Below, piece by piece: positions 44,554-54,361 of a stretch of DNA of 59,966 nt (its first letter is position 1; the number at the start of each line of letters is the position of its first letter). The stretch is from Paenibacillus xylanilyticus (GTDB lineage Bacteria; Bacillota; Bacilli; Paenibacillales; Paenibacillaceae), in assembly GCF_013359935.1 (NCBI RefSeq), contig NZ_JABMCB010000142.1:1-59966 (forward strand). The letters run 5' to 3'. Under the pieces are notes generated by a model that did not search any database, was not told the origin of the DNA, and saw nothing but the letters and a program-made list of their open reading frames with translations. Made by a program: the position numbers and the translations under genes.

Positions 44554-46035
44554 TTAAGGCTTTTGCAAAGTAACATTGCTCCGATCCCGTACGATTGTTT
44601 CCATGATGATCTCCTGTTTTCCTTTCAGGTATTTATCAAAGAAGGCCGTCGACAATTCGTTAATATATGTCTGTACAAGTTTTGGCTCAGCACCTCTCGG
44701 CGGCAGTAATGGGGAGAATAGATAAAAGTCCGTGAAACTCATATGGTTGGCATGGTCAAAAACGACAAAGTAAGAATCCTTTCCCATAGCTGCTTTTTTT
44801 CGTCTTTGCTGGGACTCGGCCCAAAATCGCTCATAATGGTCCCGGTCATGATCGGAAGCTTCAACGGCTTGATCCAGAGATTGCGCAAACCATTCGTAGT
44901 CGATGCTTTGAGCTGCATTCATCTGCAAATACGGTTTATCGAAGCCATGCTCGGGAACGGGCTCGCCGTAAAGGACTCCGTCCATATTCAGAGCCGCTTG
45001 GATTCGAGAATCCTTCATCAGCATCTGGGCTGCTGTTGCACCACCGAATGAATGGCCGAACACCCCGATTCGCTTCATATCCACTTTTCCCGAGAGAATT
45101 CCAGACTGTGCTGACGAGGACATGGCCTCGATATGATCGAGAACAAATTTGGTGTCATCAACCCAATAGCGGGTCTTCGCTTTATAATCTTCAAAGCCCG
45201 ATAAACCTTCCAATTTGAGCAGAGCCGTTGATTGATCAGGATATATAACGGCTGCCGCATCGTAAGGATGATCAATGCCGACCACGATGTACCCCTGGCT
45301 GGCCAGCTCCTCCACCTGAAATGTGTTTTGGTTACGAAAACCGGTTAGACCTGGAGAAAACAGCAGCAGCGGAAAGCGTTCCTGCTCAGATGATATTTTG
45401 GCATCTGTATAAGCATGTGTTTTTACATAACGAAGTTGAGAAAGTAAAAAAGGCGGCATAGACACGGCTTCCCGAAGACCAGATAATACAACAGGCACAT
45501 TCTCAATATAATCTGCATTTGGTGCCTCCGAAGCACTTTCAGCAGGGTACCATATCTGAACCATGAGCTTCCGGTGATCACCGGGGTTGTCTGTTTCTGG
45601 TTCGCTTCTCGTGACGTCTTCCATGAAGAGCGTGGTCGTTCCTACTGGAAAAGAGCCAGTTGGTTCTGAGAAGGCAAAGACCGGCAAGATGATTGGCAAG
45701 AGGGCTGCAATGCTGGTATAGACTGCCAGGAGCAGAATGACCACAGCTTGTTTCAACCGCGTTTTTGTCTTAGAGACAGAGGTTTTTAGGATCGATTGAT
45801 CTGATCTTCCAGCTCTATACGACTGTAAAGCCATTAAACCGATAATGAGAGTCGATCCGTATAGAGGAATATTTTGCCAGCGGTAGCCTTCAAGAAGGAT
45901 CTGAATTCCTGCACATAACAACAAAATTCCGGCACCAGTCGTTTGCAGCAGGGCTCTTTTGGGGAGACGAAGGAAAGCACAAACGAAGAGCAGAATCGTA
46001 TTCACAATGAGAAGTAGCACTTCAATATTTCGCAT
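44554..46035 (-). CDS. Membrane-anchored alpha/beta hydrolase, PAF-acetylhydrolase-like
   Basis: 493 residues. About four N-terminal membrane helices (LLLIVNTILLFVCAFL, a long pair, and AVVILLLAVYTSIAALLPIILPVFAF) precede an extracytoplasmic hydrolase domain. Nucleophile elbow GVFGHSFGGATA, oxyanion region LLLFSPGLTGFRNQ and C-terminal His in DHANHMSFTD fit the PAF-AH/lipase fold. Probably acts on lipids or esters outside the cell. Single gene facing left; its promoter region is shared with the divergent regulator gene. Confidence 0.88.
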   Translation of the reverse strand: MRNIEVLLLIVNTILLFVCAFLRLPKRALLQTTGAGILLLCAGIQILLEGYRWQNIPLYGSTLIIGLMALQSYRAGRSDQSILKTSVSKTKTRLKQAVVILLLAVYTSIAALLPIILPVFAFSEPTGSFPVGTTTLFMEDVTRSEPETDNPGDHRKLMVQIWYPAESASEAPNADYIENVPVVLSGLREAVSMPPFLLSQLRYVKTHAYTDAKISSEQERFPLLLFSPGLTGFRNQNTFQVEELASQGYIVVGIDHPYDAAAVIYPDQSTALLKLEGLSGFEDYKAKTRYWVDDTKFVLDHIEAMSSSAQSGILSGKVDMKRIGVFGHSFGGATAAQMLMKDSRIQAALNMDGVLYGEPVPEHGFDKPYLQMNAAQSIDYEWFAQSLDQAVEASDHDRDHYERFWAESQQRRKKAAMGKDSYFVVFDHANHMSFTDFYLFSPLLPPRGAEPKLVQTYINELSTAFFDKYLKGKQEIIMETIVRDRSNVTLQKP

Positions 46036-46203
46036 AAAGCCTCCTAAATCATGTATTGTAATTTAAAGATTACTACATGTAACTGTAAAGATCCTGTAGC
46101 CAATCTTACATGATCCTTACAAATGAATTGTAGAGAACCTCAACCGATGATAAGCATGTATAGTAATGGTAGGAGAAATTGCTAGTTTGGAGGAAAGACA
46201 GAA

Positions 46204-46943
46204 ATGAATCATAACCCAAACCTAAACATGACACGCACGATCTTGATCGTAGACGACGAAGAAGATATTGTGGAACTGCTGAGGATTTTCCTTGAAAAGG
46301 AGAATTATGCTGTGAGGGAAGCGGCAATGGGGAGGAAGCCTGGGTCCTCCTTCAGAGGGAACATATAGACCTTGCACTAATCGATATTATGATGCCTGGA
46401 ATGGATGGCTATCAGTTAATTAGCCGTATTCGCGAGAAGCTGAGGCTGCCAGTCATCATCGTTTCGGCCAAAACCGGGAATGTAGACAAAGTTACAGGAC
46501 TTGGACTTGGCGCGGATGATTTTATAGCGAAGCCTTTCAGTCCGATTGAAGTCGTGGCGCGCATCCAAGCACAGTTGCGGAGATATTATGACCTCCTTGG
46601 CGCTCAACCGGTTGCTGAAATAAAGCCTGCGCGAAGTATATGCGGTTCATTACAGTTGGATCATGAGTCCTGCATGCTGTATCGAGAGAATCAGAGCATT
46701 GTGCTCGGACCGTTGGAATATAAGCTGTTAAACCTGTTCATGAATGCTCCGGGACGAATCTATACCAAGAAACAAATCTATGAAGCGGTATGGAACGAGC
46801 CTTACCTTGAGGATAGCAATACCGTTATGGTACAGATCAGCAGACTTAGGGACAAGCTTGAGGATGATCCCAAGCATCCACGCTATCTTCGGACCATTAA
46901 GGGATTGGGATACAAATTGGTCAGCCAGGAGAGCGGCGAATGA
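46204..46943 (+). pseudogene. OmpR/PhoB-type response regulator with one frameshift
   Basis: ATG 46204 (GGAGGAAAG upstream) encodes MNHNPNLNMTRTILIVDDEEDIVELLRIFLEKENYAVREAA. After GCGGCAATGGGG the frame is lost; the next frame continues GEEAWVLLQREHIDLALIDIMMPGMDGYQLI (phospho-Asp) through the winged-helix domain to 46943. One extra A in GGCAATG would restore a normal 247-residue regulator (AANGEEAW). An internal ATG 46389 would yield a protein without the first half of the receiver. The kinase gene overlaps by 4 nt. Confidence 0.85.
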
Positions 46944-48334
46944 AAACACGCAGCATGCATTCAAGCCTAATGATCAATTATGTCTGGTTTACCATCATTT
47001 TTGCTTTAATCTGTTATCTGGTGTATAGCGCTATGTACGGTGCTCGGGATGGATACATGAACCGAACTTTGCCTTTGGTGGAGGCGGACAATTTGGTTCG
47101 GGAGCATTGGGAGGATATTCCCTATGAAACTGTAGCGTCTTTAGGTGGTTATGTGCAGGTTCTGGATGAAAATAACCGTGTCGTTTTTTATCGGGGACGT
47201 GCAGATGCAGAATATCCTAAAAGTTATACGGAAGAAGAACTGCTAAGTCTATTCTATGAATCTTCCGATTCAGGTTATTACTCCATTGCACCTCAATTTA
47301 CGAAAACGGGAGCAAAGTATCATTTGCTAGTGGCCATACCCGGAGGAATGCTCATAAAGGGAAGCAGAATGGTCAGAACAGATTGGGAACAGACTGCGTA
47401 TTTTGTCAAACTTATTGTGACTGGATTGGTTGTGTTTGTTGCAGGGTTTTCTCTCATTCTCTGGTTATACAGCTGGATTACCGCCAGAAAGATAACCCTC
47501 CCACTCCAAGCGGTCTCGAATAGACTGGCGGAAGTTTCAGAAGAGGAGCAAGGGGAGCACCTTCAAATCAAGGCCAATAGGGAACTGATGGAAATTCAGC
47601 TGAATTTCAACCGGATGACAACCAGGCTGAAGAAAGCGCACGAGGACAAGCGGCGGCTGGAAAATGACCGTACACGTATGTTAATGGACATTTCGCATGA
47701 CTTGAAGACCCCCGTTACCACCATTCAGGGATATGCGGAGGTCTTGCGTTTAGGACTGGAACAGGACGATCTTCAACGCAAAAAGTATGCGGGGCACATT
47801 CACCGGAAAGCCCTTTTTATTGGTTCTCTCGTTAATGACCTGTTGGAGCTGACCAAGCTCGAAAACGCCTCGTTCTCTTTTGAACGTGTGAAAGGCGATC
47901 TCGCGGAGATCTGCCGTACGGAAGCCGCCGATCTGTATGACTCCTTTGAGCGGAAAGGCATTCATTTGGATGTTACGATACCTGATAAGCCGGTCATATT
48001 TCATTTTCATGAAGGCTTAATAAGAAGAATTATTCATAATTTGCTCGCGAATGCGTTGAAGTACAATACTCATGGAGCTCATGCCTCGCTTACCTTGGAA
48101 GAAAGAACGGAAGGTTTGCTTCTGACCGTGGGGGATGATGGTCCAGGGATATCGGCAGACTTACTGGAAACGGTTTTCGATCCGTTTGTACGCGGAGACC
48201 GGGCGCGCCCCAATGACGGGGGGTCCGGATTGGGACTTTCCATCGTGAAAGGCTCGGTTGAGAGGCATAACGGAGTCGTCTGGGTGAATCGTAAGGCTAA
48301 GGGTACACTGATTTCCATTTACTTTCCTTTCTGA
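46940..48334 (+). CDS. Sensor histidine kinase
   Basis: 464 residues. Two membrane helices (YVWFTIIFALICYLVY and LIVTGLVVFVAGFSLILWLY) flank a short extracellular domain of about 125 residues. HAMP, then the HisKA dimerisation helix with DISHDLKTPVTTIQGYAEVL (His about 252) and HATPase with NLLANALKYN, GDDGPGIS and GGSGLGLSIV. Translationally coupled to the frameshifted regulator. Resembles YclK/VanS-type kinases, but no specific signal can be named. Confidence 0.9.
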   Translation: MKTRSMHSSLMINYVWFTIIFALICYLVYSAMYGARDGYMNRTLPLVEADNLVREHWEDIPYETVASLGGYVQVLDENNRVVFYRGRADAEYPKSYTEEELLSLFYESSDSGYYSIAPQFTKTGAKYHLLVAIPGGMLIKGSRMVRTDWEQTAYFVKLIVTGLVVFVAGFSLILWLYSWITARKITLPLQAVSNRLAEVSEEEQGEHLQIKANRELMEIQLNFNRMTTRLKKAHEDKRRLENDRTRMLMDISHDLKTPVTTIQGYAEVLRLGLEQDDLQRKKYAGHIHRKALFIGSLVNDLLELTKLENASFSFERVKGDLAEICRTEAADLYDSFERKGIHLDVTIPDKPVIFHFHEGLIRRIIHNLLANALKYNTHGAHASLTLEERTEGLLLTVGDDGPGISADLLETVFDPFVRGDRARPNDGGSGLGLSIVKGSVERHNGVVWVNRKAKGTLISIYFPF

Positions 48335-48352
48335 GAATGCTGGCACATTGAA

Positions 48353-48394
48353 ATAAGCCCTAAGCTAAAACAGTCCTAAAGCTTACGGGCTTAT
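48353..48394. terminator. Hairpin between convergent kinase and tetR genes
   Basis: ATAAGCCC-TAAGCT ... AGCTTA-C-GGGCTTAT. Long stem but no T run; it may act on both strands. Confidence 0.5.
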
Positions 48395-48406
48395 CATTTG
48401 GCTTGA

Positions 48407-49312
48407 TTACCTTGGTTTATTCTCTTGGCGAATTTCACCTAACCGCTGCTGCAGCTGATCCGCATGGGAGGACAACTCAGGTTCGACGGACAAGTCGCGG
48501 AGCAATGCTTGGATCAGAAAGGCCCGCGGCACTTCCTTGTTCATCTCTTCCTCCAGTAATTTCGCCACTTGCTCTAATTCACTTTTTCTGACATTAGGGA
48601 CATACAGCTCAGGGATGATCGACTGTATGGTATGAAGTAATGAAGACATTCTTGCCGAGTTTGTTGGCACAAGGGACTCCAAATCTACCGCTTCATATTC
48701 CTTCATAAGCTCGGTTGTCAATAAAGCCTGCGGAGAGGTCTTAACCAATCCCTCAACCAAATCATCCATGCGTTCCGCGATAAATAAGGCCAGTTGTTCG
48801 ATGTGAATCGGTTTGAAGGCGAATAACAGATGAAAGGTATATTCACGAACTAGACCGCTGAACAGAGAGGTCACATCCCACTTCCATTGCGAGATGGCTG
48901 AACCATACTGTCTTGATAACAGGTTCTCATAATAATTGAACATCTGAATCTGGATCTGTTGAATAAGGGAATACACATTGTCGCTGCTCGCCGGGGGAAA
49001 TTCAGTATAGTCCCGGGAAATGTAATAGCCGTGACGGCTAAAAAATTGAAATAAACTTGTGATCTCGGCCAGATAGGTTTCCCGGCGGGGCAATGCAAGT
49101 TTTCGAATTCGCTCTACCTCATCCATCATATATTGCTGACGTTGCTTTAAAATGCAGATAAACAAATCTTCCTTGGATCCGAAGACCTTGTACAAGGAGC
49201 CTTTGGCAATGCTGCAATCGTCAGCGATATCCTGAATGGACGTCGCTCTGTAGCCCTTCTCCATGAAAAGACGGACGGCGGATTGGATGATCTTTTCTTT
49301 CAATAAACTCAT
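48407..49312 (-). CDS. TetR-family regulator
   Basis: 301 residues from ATG 49312 with AAGGAG 7 nt upstream. N-terminal TetR HTH: IIQSAVRLFMEKGYRATSIQDIADDCSIAKGSLYKVFGSKEDLF. The ligand-binding part is unusually long for a TetR protein (normally about 200 in total), with an acidic C-terminal extension of about 90 residues. It lies 168 bp downstream of the efflux genes on the same strand and probably represses them. Confidence 0.88.
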   Translation of the reverse strand: MSLLKEKIIQSAVRLFMEKGYRATSIQDIADDCSIAKGSLYKVFGSKEDLFICILKQRQQYMMDEVERIRKLALPRRETYLAEITSLFQFFSRHGYYISRDYTEFPPASSDNVYSLIQQIQIQMFNYYENLLSRQYGSAISQWKWDVTSLFSGLVREYTFHLLFAFKPIHIEQLALFIAERMDDLVEGLVKTSPQALLTTELMKEYEAVDLESLVPTNSARMSSLLHTIQSIIPELYVPNVRKSELEQVAKLLEEEMNKEVPRAFLIQALLRDLSVEPELSSHADQLQQRLGEIRQENKPR

Positions 49313-49480
49313 GCTAATTCTCCTTATCACTCATTACGGATATCGGGCGTTATTCCTTTCCAACCTCCTTGCATAAGTATAACCAATATTCGACGAGCAA
49401 AAAAGAAGATCCCGCACAGGAAAACGATATCCCTTTGAATGCAGTGTATGGCTACTGATCAAGCTGGCTACAAGACGTAT

Positions 49481-49759
49481 TTAAATGAAGGCAACCCATA
49501 ACATGAATATCTGCAATAGTGCCAACACATAGATGATCCACACAGCAGTGTCCGACCATTTCCGGATCCAGAGCAAAAGCAGCATGATGCCTGGAGAGGA
49601 GAATAGGCCTATCCATTTGCTGACAAACCTGTCCGCATGTCCATTCATAAAATGGATGGGGATTTCCGATGGAGAAAACCAGACTGCAATCATGGCAGCA
49701 AGCAGCGCAAGCGCAGTTACCATAACGGGAGTTTTCGGATCGAAGAGAAATTTTATCAT
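49481..49759 (-). CDS. DUF1648-domain membrane protein
   Basis: 92 residues with three hydrophobic segments. The PSEIPIHFMNGHADRFVSKWIGLFSSPGIML stretch matches the DUF1648 module of SdpI-like proteins, which carry immunity to the toxin SdpC in Bacillus; here only the short module is present. The start overlaps the stop of the efflux gene (ATGA), so it is co-translated with it. Confidence 0.8.
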   Translation of the reverse strand: MIKFLFDPKTPVMVTALALLAAMIAVWFSPSEIPIHFMNGHADRFVSKWIGLFSSPGIMLLLLWIRKWSDTAVWIIYVLALLQIFMLWVAFI

Positions 49760-51234
49760 GTAGCTGTATCCTTTCTTTGCATCTCACTCATAGAGGTATG
49801 TTCTTTCACTGGTGTCTGCGTTTTTTTCAAAAATAAACCGAGCACAAGTCCCAGTCCCGCAATGCATGCAGCCATCCAGAACGTGTCGCTGAAGGCGGCG
49901 ATTGAAGCTTCAGTTGTAGGCATATTACCTTCCATATTGGTTGTAATATGCGACGAAAGGTATCCCGTGAAACCAGCAATGGCAAGTGATGAAACCACCT
50001 GCTGAGAAGCACTCGTAAGCGGGGTAACCCGGCTGACCATACGAGGGGGCGTTGCATTCAATACATAAGTATTGAGTGACATCATGGACAGGCCCATGCC
50101 AGAACCGAGAGCAAACAGAATTATCATAATAAAGGCGGGTTCCTGCTTCGTGCCAACCAGTGCCATCGTGCACAGCCCTCCGGCAATAAGAAGCATCCCT
50201 AATGTCAGAGGCGGTCGTACTCCAGTCCGATCGAACCATTTACCCGCAAGCGGCATGAAAATCATGGAACCGACCGCTTGAGGCAACAGATGCAGGCCTG
50301 TATCCAGCGGGCCGAGTTGTTTGACTTGCTGAAGGAGCAACGGGAACAATAGCACGGTGCCGAATAGTGCTGTTTGCATAATCCAAGATGTCAGGATTCC
50401 GAAAGTGAATGGAGCGGATCGAAATACGCGCAATTCGAGGAGAGGCTGTCGCTGTAACAAACACGAAATCACGAAAAGCACAAGCAAAACAGCACCGACA
50501 GATAAGCCTAAGAAGGCACGTGAAGAAGCAAGGCCCATACCGGCTTCGCTGAAACCATACGTCAAGCAGGCGAAAGCAGTCGGACCGAGAATCATTCCCA
50601 CGGTATCCAATGATGGATTGCCTTGAGCTTGAAAGGCGGGTAAGTGCGTCATTCCAATCCATATTCCCAGTAATCCGATCGGCAGGTTGATCCAGAAAAT
50701 CCAATGCCAGCTCACATACTCTACTAACCAGCCGGATAATACGGGTCCGAGGGCGGGAGCGAGCAGCATCGGAATGCCTAACATGCCAATAATAGACCCG
50801 CGTTTGTCCGGGGGTGCCAGGCGATAAACCATAGCCATCCCAATGGGAGAAACCATGCCTCCCCCCAGCCCTTGAACGATTCGAAACAAAATCAATTGTC
50901 CAGGCGTTTGTGCGAATGCACAAAGAATGGAGCCAAGCGTAAAAAATGCTATGGAAGAGAGGAACACTCTCTTGGCGCCCAATTTGTCCGATAGCCATCC
51001 AGCCAAGGGGATGACTGCCGAGAGCGCCAAAGTGTAGGCGGTCACTGCCCATTGCATGGTTTGAAGTGTTACACCGAATTCGATTACCCAGGTTGGGAGA
51101 GCTACATTGACAGCGGTGCTATCTAAGATCACCATAAATGTTCCTATGACAATCGCAAATAACGGCGGAAGGTAGGGAAGAAGCGAAAAGGAACCTTCCT
51201 TGCGAGATTCATTACTCAAAGACGGTTGTGACAT
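49756..51234 (-). CDS. DHA2-type MFS drug exporter
   Basis: 492 residues, 14 predicted helices. First helix FAIVIGTFMVILDSTAVNVALPTW, loop 2-3 motif GWLSDKLGAKRVF, and motif C in LAPALGPVLSGWLVE place it in the EmrB/QacA proton-antiport group. Exports hydrophobic or cationic compounds. AGCAGG upstream of ATG. First gene of a unit with the DUF1648 protein and probably the TetR regulator. The 300-bp region upstream (51235-51534) shows no feature I can support beyond AT-rich promoter-like DNA. Confidence 0.92.
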   Translation of the reverse strand: MSQPSLSNESRKEGSFSLLPYLPPLFAIVIGTFMVILDSTAVNVALPTWVIEFGVTLQTMQWAVTAYTLALSAVIPLAGWLSDKLGAKRVFLSSIAFFTLGSILCAFAQTPGQLILFRIVQGLGGGMVSPIGMAMVYRLAPPDKRGSIIGMLGIPMLLAPALGPVLSGWLVEYVSWHWIFWINLPIGLLGIWIGMTHLPAFQAQGNPSLDTVGMILGPTAFACLTYGFSEAGMGLASSRAFLGLSVGAVLLVLFVISCLLQRQPLLELRVFRSAPFTFGILTSWIMQTALFGTVLLFPLLLQQVKQLGPLDTGLHLLPQAVGSMIFMPLAGKWFDRTGVRPPLTLGMLLIAGGLCTMALVGTKQEPAFIMIILFALGSGMGLSMMSLNTYVLNATPPRMVSRVTPLTSASQQVVSSLAIAGFTGYLSSHITTNMEGNMPTTEASIAAFSDTFWMAACIAGLGLVLGLFLKKTQTPVKEHTSMSEMQRKDTAT

Positions 51235-51534
51235 ATACGTAAACCTGCTTTCTTATGAAAATGATTAGGATCAAGTTGAGCCGGCTTCAACTTACCCCAA
51301 GGAGCAGAAGCCCCTATGAACCAATTGGTTTTATTAAAAACTATAAGGTCGCAGATTCATCATAGCGTTCAGTAAGATGCTGTGTCAATCCTTGAATACA
51401 ATATAAAAATTAATATTTTGAACAATAAGTTCTTTACAAAACTAATAAGTCACACTAATATGATTGTTGAGTTTCAACAGAAAATGCTCGTATATAACTA
51501 AAAACTTTTGGATGGTCAGAAAGTAGGAACGCAC

Positions 51535-52344
51535 ATGAAGAACAATAATAACAATAATCTAAATTCCGCCTCCCTGTCTCACTTCGACGGATTGAATAAT
51601 TTCAGGGATTTTGGAGGTTATGCTACAACCGATGGAAAAAGAGTAAGAAGGGGAATACTATTTCGTTCGGATGAATTGTCGAAACTATCGAAAGGAGATA
51701 TGGCACGGTTCGACCAGCTTGGTCTCCAATTAATCTGTGATTTGAGGACAGAAACAGAGCAAAAGTCAAACAAAAGCCGCATGCTGAACAAGGGAACACC
51801 AATTGCAAATTTGACGTTGCAGGATCAGAGTCAGGCGTTTACGCGCCTTGAGTTCATGAAACATCTGATCTTTCATGGAGACGGGCTTGATTTCGAGAAA
51901 ACGATGAAGGACATGTATCGTCATATGGGGACGAGCGCTCAGTCAACGCTCAAAGAGCTATTTGGGTTGCTTGCCAAAGAAGGAAATCTTCCTGTTCTTA
52001 TTCACTGTACTGGGGGAAAGGACCGAACCGGATTTTTGGCTGCAATCATCCAGCTTCTTCTAAAGGTTCCGTACGAGAACGTCATGAAGGATTACTTATA
52101 TTCCAATGTACGAATCGGACCCCGTATGAAAAAAGCAGAAAAAATGATTCGTCTGATGAGTTTATATCGCGTGCCTTCTGAAAGAATCAAGCCAATGCTG
52201 GAGGTGAGGCGTGATTATCTAGAGGATGTGCTTCAGGATATTCTCGGCAGACATGAGAACATAGAACATTATTTGGAACAGGAATGTGATATTCCCGAAA
52301 GCCACATCGTACGTTTCAAGTCGTTTGCGCTTGAGAATGCTTAA
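51535..52344 (+). CDS. Tyrosine-protein phosphatase (Y_phosphatase3 family)
   Basis: 269 residues from ATG 51535 (GTAGGAAC upstream). N-terminal NFRDFGGYATTDGKRVRRGILFRSDELSKLS and the P-loop HCTGGKDRTGF (catalytic Cys158) are characteristic of the LipA/Iph-type family, which dephosphorylates phosphotyrosine and phosphoinositides. The Lys within the loop (GGKDR) is the family marker. A low-complexity Asn run follows the start. Cytosolic, monocistronic. Confidence 0.9.
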   Translation: MKNNNNNNLNSASLSHFDGLNNFRDFGGYATTDGKRVRRGILFRSDELSKLSKGDMARFDQLGLQLICDLRTETEQKSNKSRMLNKGTPIANLTLQDQSQAFTRLEFMKHLIFHGDGLDFEKTMKDMYRHMGTSAQSTLKELFGLLAKEGNLPVLIHCTGGKDRTGFLAAIIQLLLKVPYENVMKDYLYSNVRIGPRMKKAEKMIRLMSLYRVPSERIKPMLEVRRDYLEDVLQDILGRHENIEHYLEQECDIPESHIVRFKSFALENA

Positions 52345-52442
52345 AATCGTGATGATATATTCTTGTTTAAACTTATCAGTACTAATACGATGTCACTATT
52401 CTTTTATGAAATTGGAATGATATGGAATAGGAGGTAGACGAA

Positions 52443-52853
52443 TTGCCAAGTATATCTTACTCCAGTACAGGTGACACCCCGTTTCAGCAATTGTTGGGTC
52501 ACAATGAACAGATTCTAAAGAACTGGACCAAACTTGAACAGTCTTTCTATCAAGATGGTGAATTAGATGGTGATTTAAAAGAACAAGTTCGCCGCACGCT
52601 AGCATTCGGTAATGGATGTAAGTACTGTCAGGCTAAAGGAAAGGCCGTAATGGATCAAAAAGATTCAAAGATCAGCCTTGCGGTGGGTTTTGCCGAGCTG
52701 TTTCTGAACCATCGTTCCTCCATTAATCAGGCGACATTTGATGTGTTGAGACAAGAGTTTTCAGAGACGGAGATTGCCGAACTTTGTTCGTTCGTTTGCT
52801 TCACCACAGCATCCCAAATGTTCGGGGCAATCATGGATTTACAGCCTGAATAA
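52443..52853 (+). CDS. AhpD/carboxymuconolactone decarboxylase-like protein
   Basis: 136 residues, all-helical. The redox motif is FGNGCKYCQAKG (Cys59-x2-Cys62), with the relay Glu/His normally upstream partly altered. Members act in peroxide defence as AhpD-type disulfide reductases. TTG start 8 nt after AGGAGG. It lies just before a secreted beta-propeller gene (42 bp), possibly in one transcript. Confidence 0.8.
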   Translation: MPSISYSSTGDTPFQQLLGHNEQILKNWTKLEQSFYQDGELDGDLKEQVRRTLAFGNGCKYCQAKGKAVMDQKDSKISLAVGFAELFLNHRSSINQATFDVLRQEFSETEIAELCSFVCFTTASQMFGAIMDLQPE

Positions 52854-52895
52854 TGGTCTCTTATTCAATCTAGAATGAACTGGAGGAGAAGAGTA

Positions 52896-54113
52896 ATGAA
52901 AGTAACTACAAAAAAAACGTTATCTAGTCTTGTTAAAACTAGTGTTGCAGCAGCGCTATTCTTATCGCCAGCTTCTGCATTTTATGAGATTGGCTTAGGC
53001 CATGTATCAGCCGCATCAGCAGTTAATCATACATCTATAAATCTGAAACCGTTTTGGACCAAAACGGTAGGAGACCCGAATAAAATAAATACTAGGGCCA
53101 CATTATTGAAGAATGATCTATATTATACCGTTGGCAATACGTATATTGCGTTTGACGCCCTTGCTGGCAAGACCCGCTGGACAGTTCAAGCCTCGGCAGT
53201 ATCCCAGACGGTAACGGATGGTCAATCGGTATGGTTTACGGATGCAAAGGGACAACTTCTAAAGCTGAATGCCAAATCAGGCAAGCTGCAATGGAAAGTC
53301 CAAACGCAAGTAAGTCCCAAAAAGGGAGAGCGGTATTCAAATTATAGCCTACATCTGGCCGATGGAGTGATCTATGTCGGGGATGAATATGGATTGACGG
53401 CATACCATGCTTCCAACGGAAAGGTAAAGTGGAAAACAAAAAGTAACAATCACGGATTCAACCTTCTTCAAACCGGAGATATGCTTGTGGTGTCTACTAC
53501 CATCTCAGGTGCGTTGACGACGAGTGGATTACAAGGAATTGAGGCAAAGAGCGGCAAAGTAAAATGGACACTAACCGATGGAAATCATCAGGATATTCTT
53601 TACTCAGACGGCCAAACGTTATATTCTCGCGATGAATCGAGCGGCATTGATGCTGGTTATGCTGCAAATATTGACGAAATTCGTTTAAGCAATGGAACTG
53701 TAACGGCCACCCGGTCGTATGTCCCGGTAGATTTTGTGGAAATGCAAAGTGCATCCGATGTTGTCTCGGATGGAGATTACTTTTATATCATTGGAAGGTA
53801 CGATGACGAGCAAAAGCAAGCCGTGATTTCACGTTTTCCAGTGGATGGCCGCTCCGGCGAAGAGCCTGATAAAACTTACACCTTCGATGCTCCAGTAGTG
53901 GATTGGTCATTCGCAAACCGTGATGGTGTTGCATATATCAGTTTGAATAATGGAAAACAAATCGCTTTAGATACGGAAAACGGCAAAACTTTAGCTGCTG
54001 TACATTACAAAGGAAATCCATTATCAACTCTCGTCGGACAGGACGTGATGATCATCCAGCACGGAGCCAATATTAGTGGTGTAAAGGTAACATCGCCGGT
54101 CAATAGAAAATAA
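52896..54113 (+). CDS. Secreted PQQ-like beta-propeller protein
   Basis: 405 residues from ATG 52896, 7 nt after GGAGGAG. Signal peptide (TSVAAALFLSPASA-F), then repeated blades with the FDALAGKTRWTVQ, LNAKSGKLQWKVQ, YHASNGKVKWKTK, IEAKSGKVKWTL pattern of PQQ-like propellers. These repeats bind partners or polymers rather than PQQ in most such proteins. No enzyme motif seen. A terminator follows. Confidence 0.85.
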   Translation: MKVTTKKTLSSLVKTSVAAALFLSPASAFYEIGLGHVSAASAVNHTSINLKPFWTKTVGDPNKINTRATLLKNDLYYTVGNTYIAFDALAGKTRWTVQASAVSQTVTDGQSVWFTDAKGQLLKLNAKSGKLQWKVQTQVSPKKGERYSNYSLHLADGVIYVGDEYGLTAYHASNGKVKWKTKSNNHGFNLLQTGDMLVVSTTISGALTTSGLQGIEAKSGKVKWTLTDGNHQDILYSDGQTLYSRDESSGIDAGYAANIDEIRLSNGTVTATRSYVPVDFVEMQSASDVVSDGDYFYIIGRYDDEQKQAVISRFPVDGRSGEEPDKTYTFDAPVVDWSFANRDGVAYISLNNGKQIALDTENGKTLAAVHYKGNPLSTLVGQDVMIIQHGANISGVKVTSPVNRK

Positions 54114-54204
54114 TAGATCGTAGCGAGAACGATGTACGAACTTATGCTAAAACCGTTAGAGTAACGCAAATCCTAGGAACTCGCAGATAGGCTCTACGAT
54201 AGAC

Positions 54205-54232
54205 AAAGTCGCTAACTAGCGGCTTTTTTTAT
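54205..54232 (+). terminator. Terminator after the beta-propeller gene
   Basis: AGTCGCTA pairs with TAGCGGCT (one G-T), then T7. Confidence 0.8.
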
Positions 54233-54272
54233 TTCTAAACCATCCATATCGAATTCTTTTAACAGATCAAAT

Positions 54273-54303
54273 CTGTGGACATTCTTTTTTTCGCGAATGT
54301 CAC
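54273..54303. promoter_or_regulatory. Inverted repeat upstream of an ECF sigma gene
   Basis: GTGGACATTC and GAATGTCAC form an imperfect inverted repeat about 60 bp before the sigma start; possible operator. Confidence 0.3.
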
Positions 54304-54361
54304 ATAACGCAATATTCAGCACGTTATAACAAGTGAGGACAGGGCAAAGGGAGGTGATATT

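Noticed and set aside
50240..51052. 270-residue minus-strand reading frame in another frame of the DHA2 exporter
   Set aside because: Overlaps the well-supported transporter; Trp/Arg/Cys-rich composition typical of a wrong frame.
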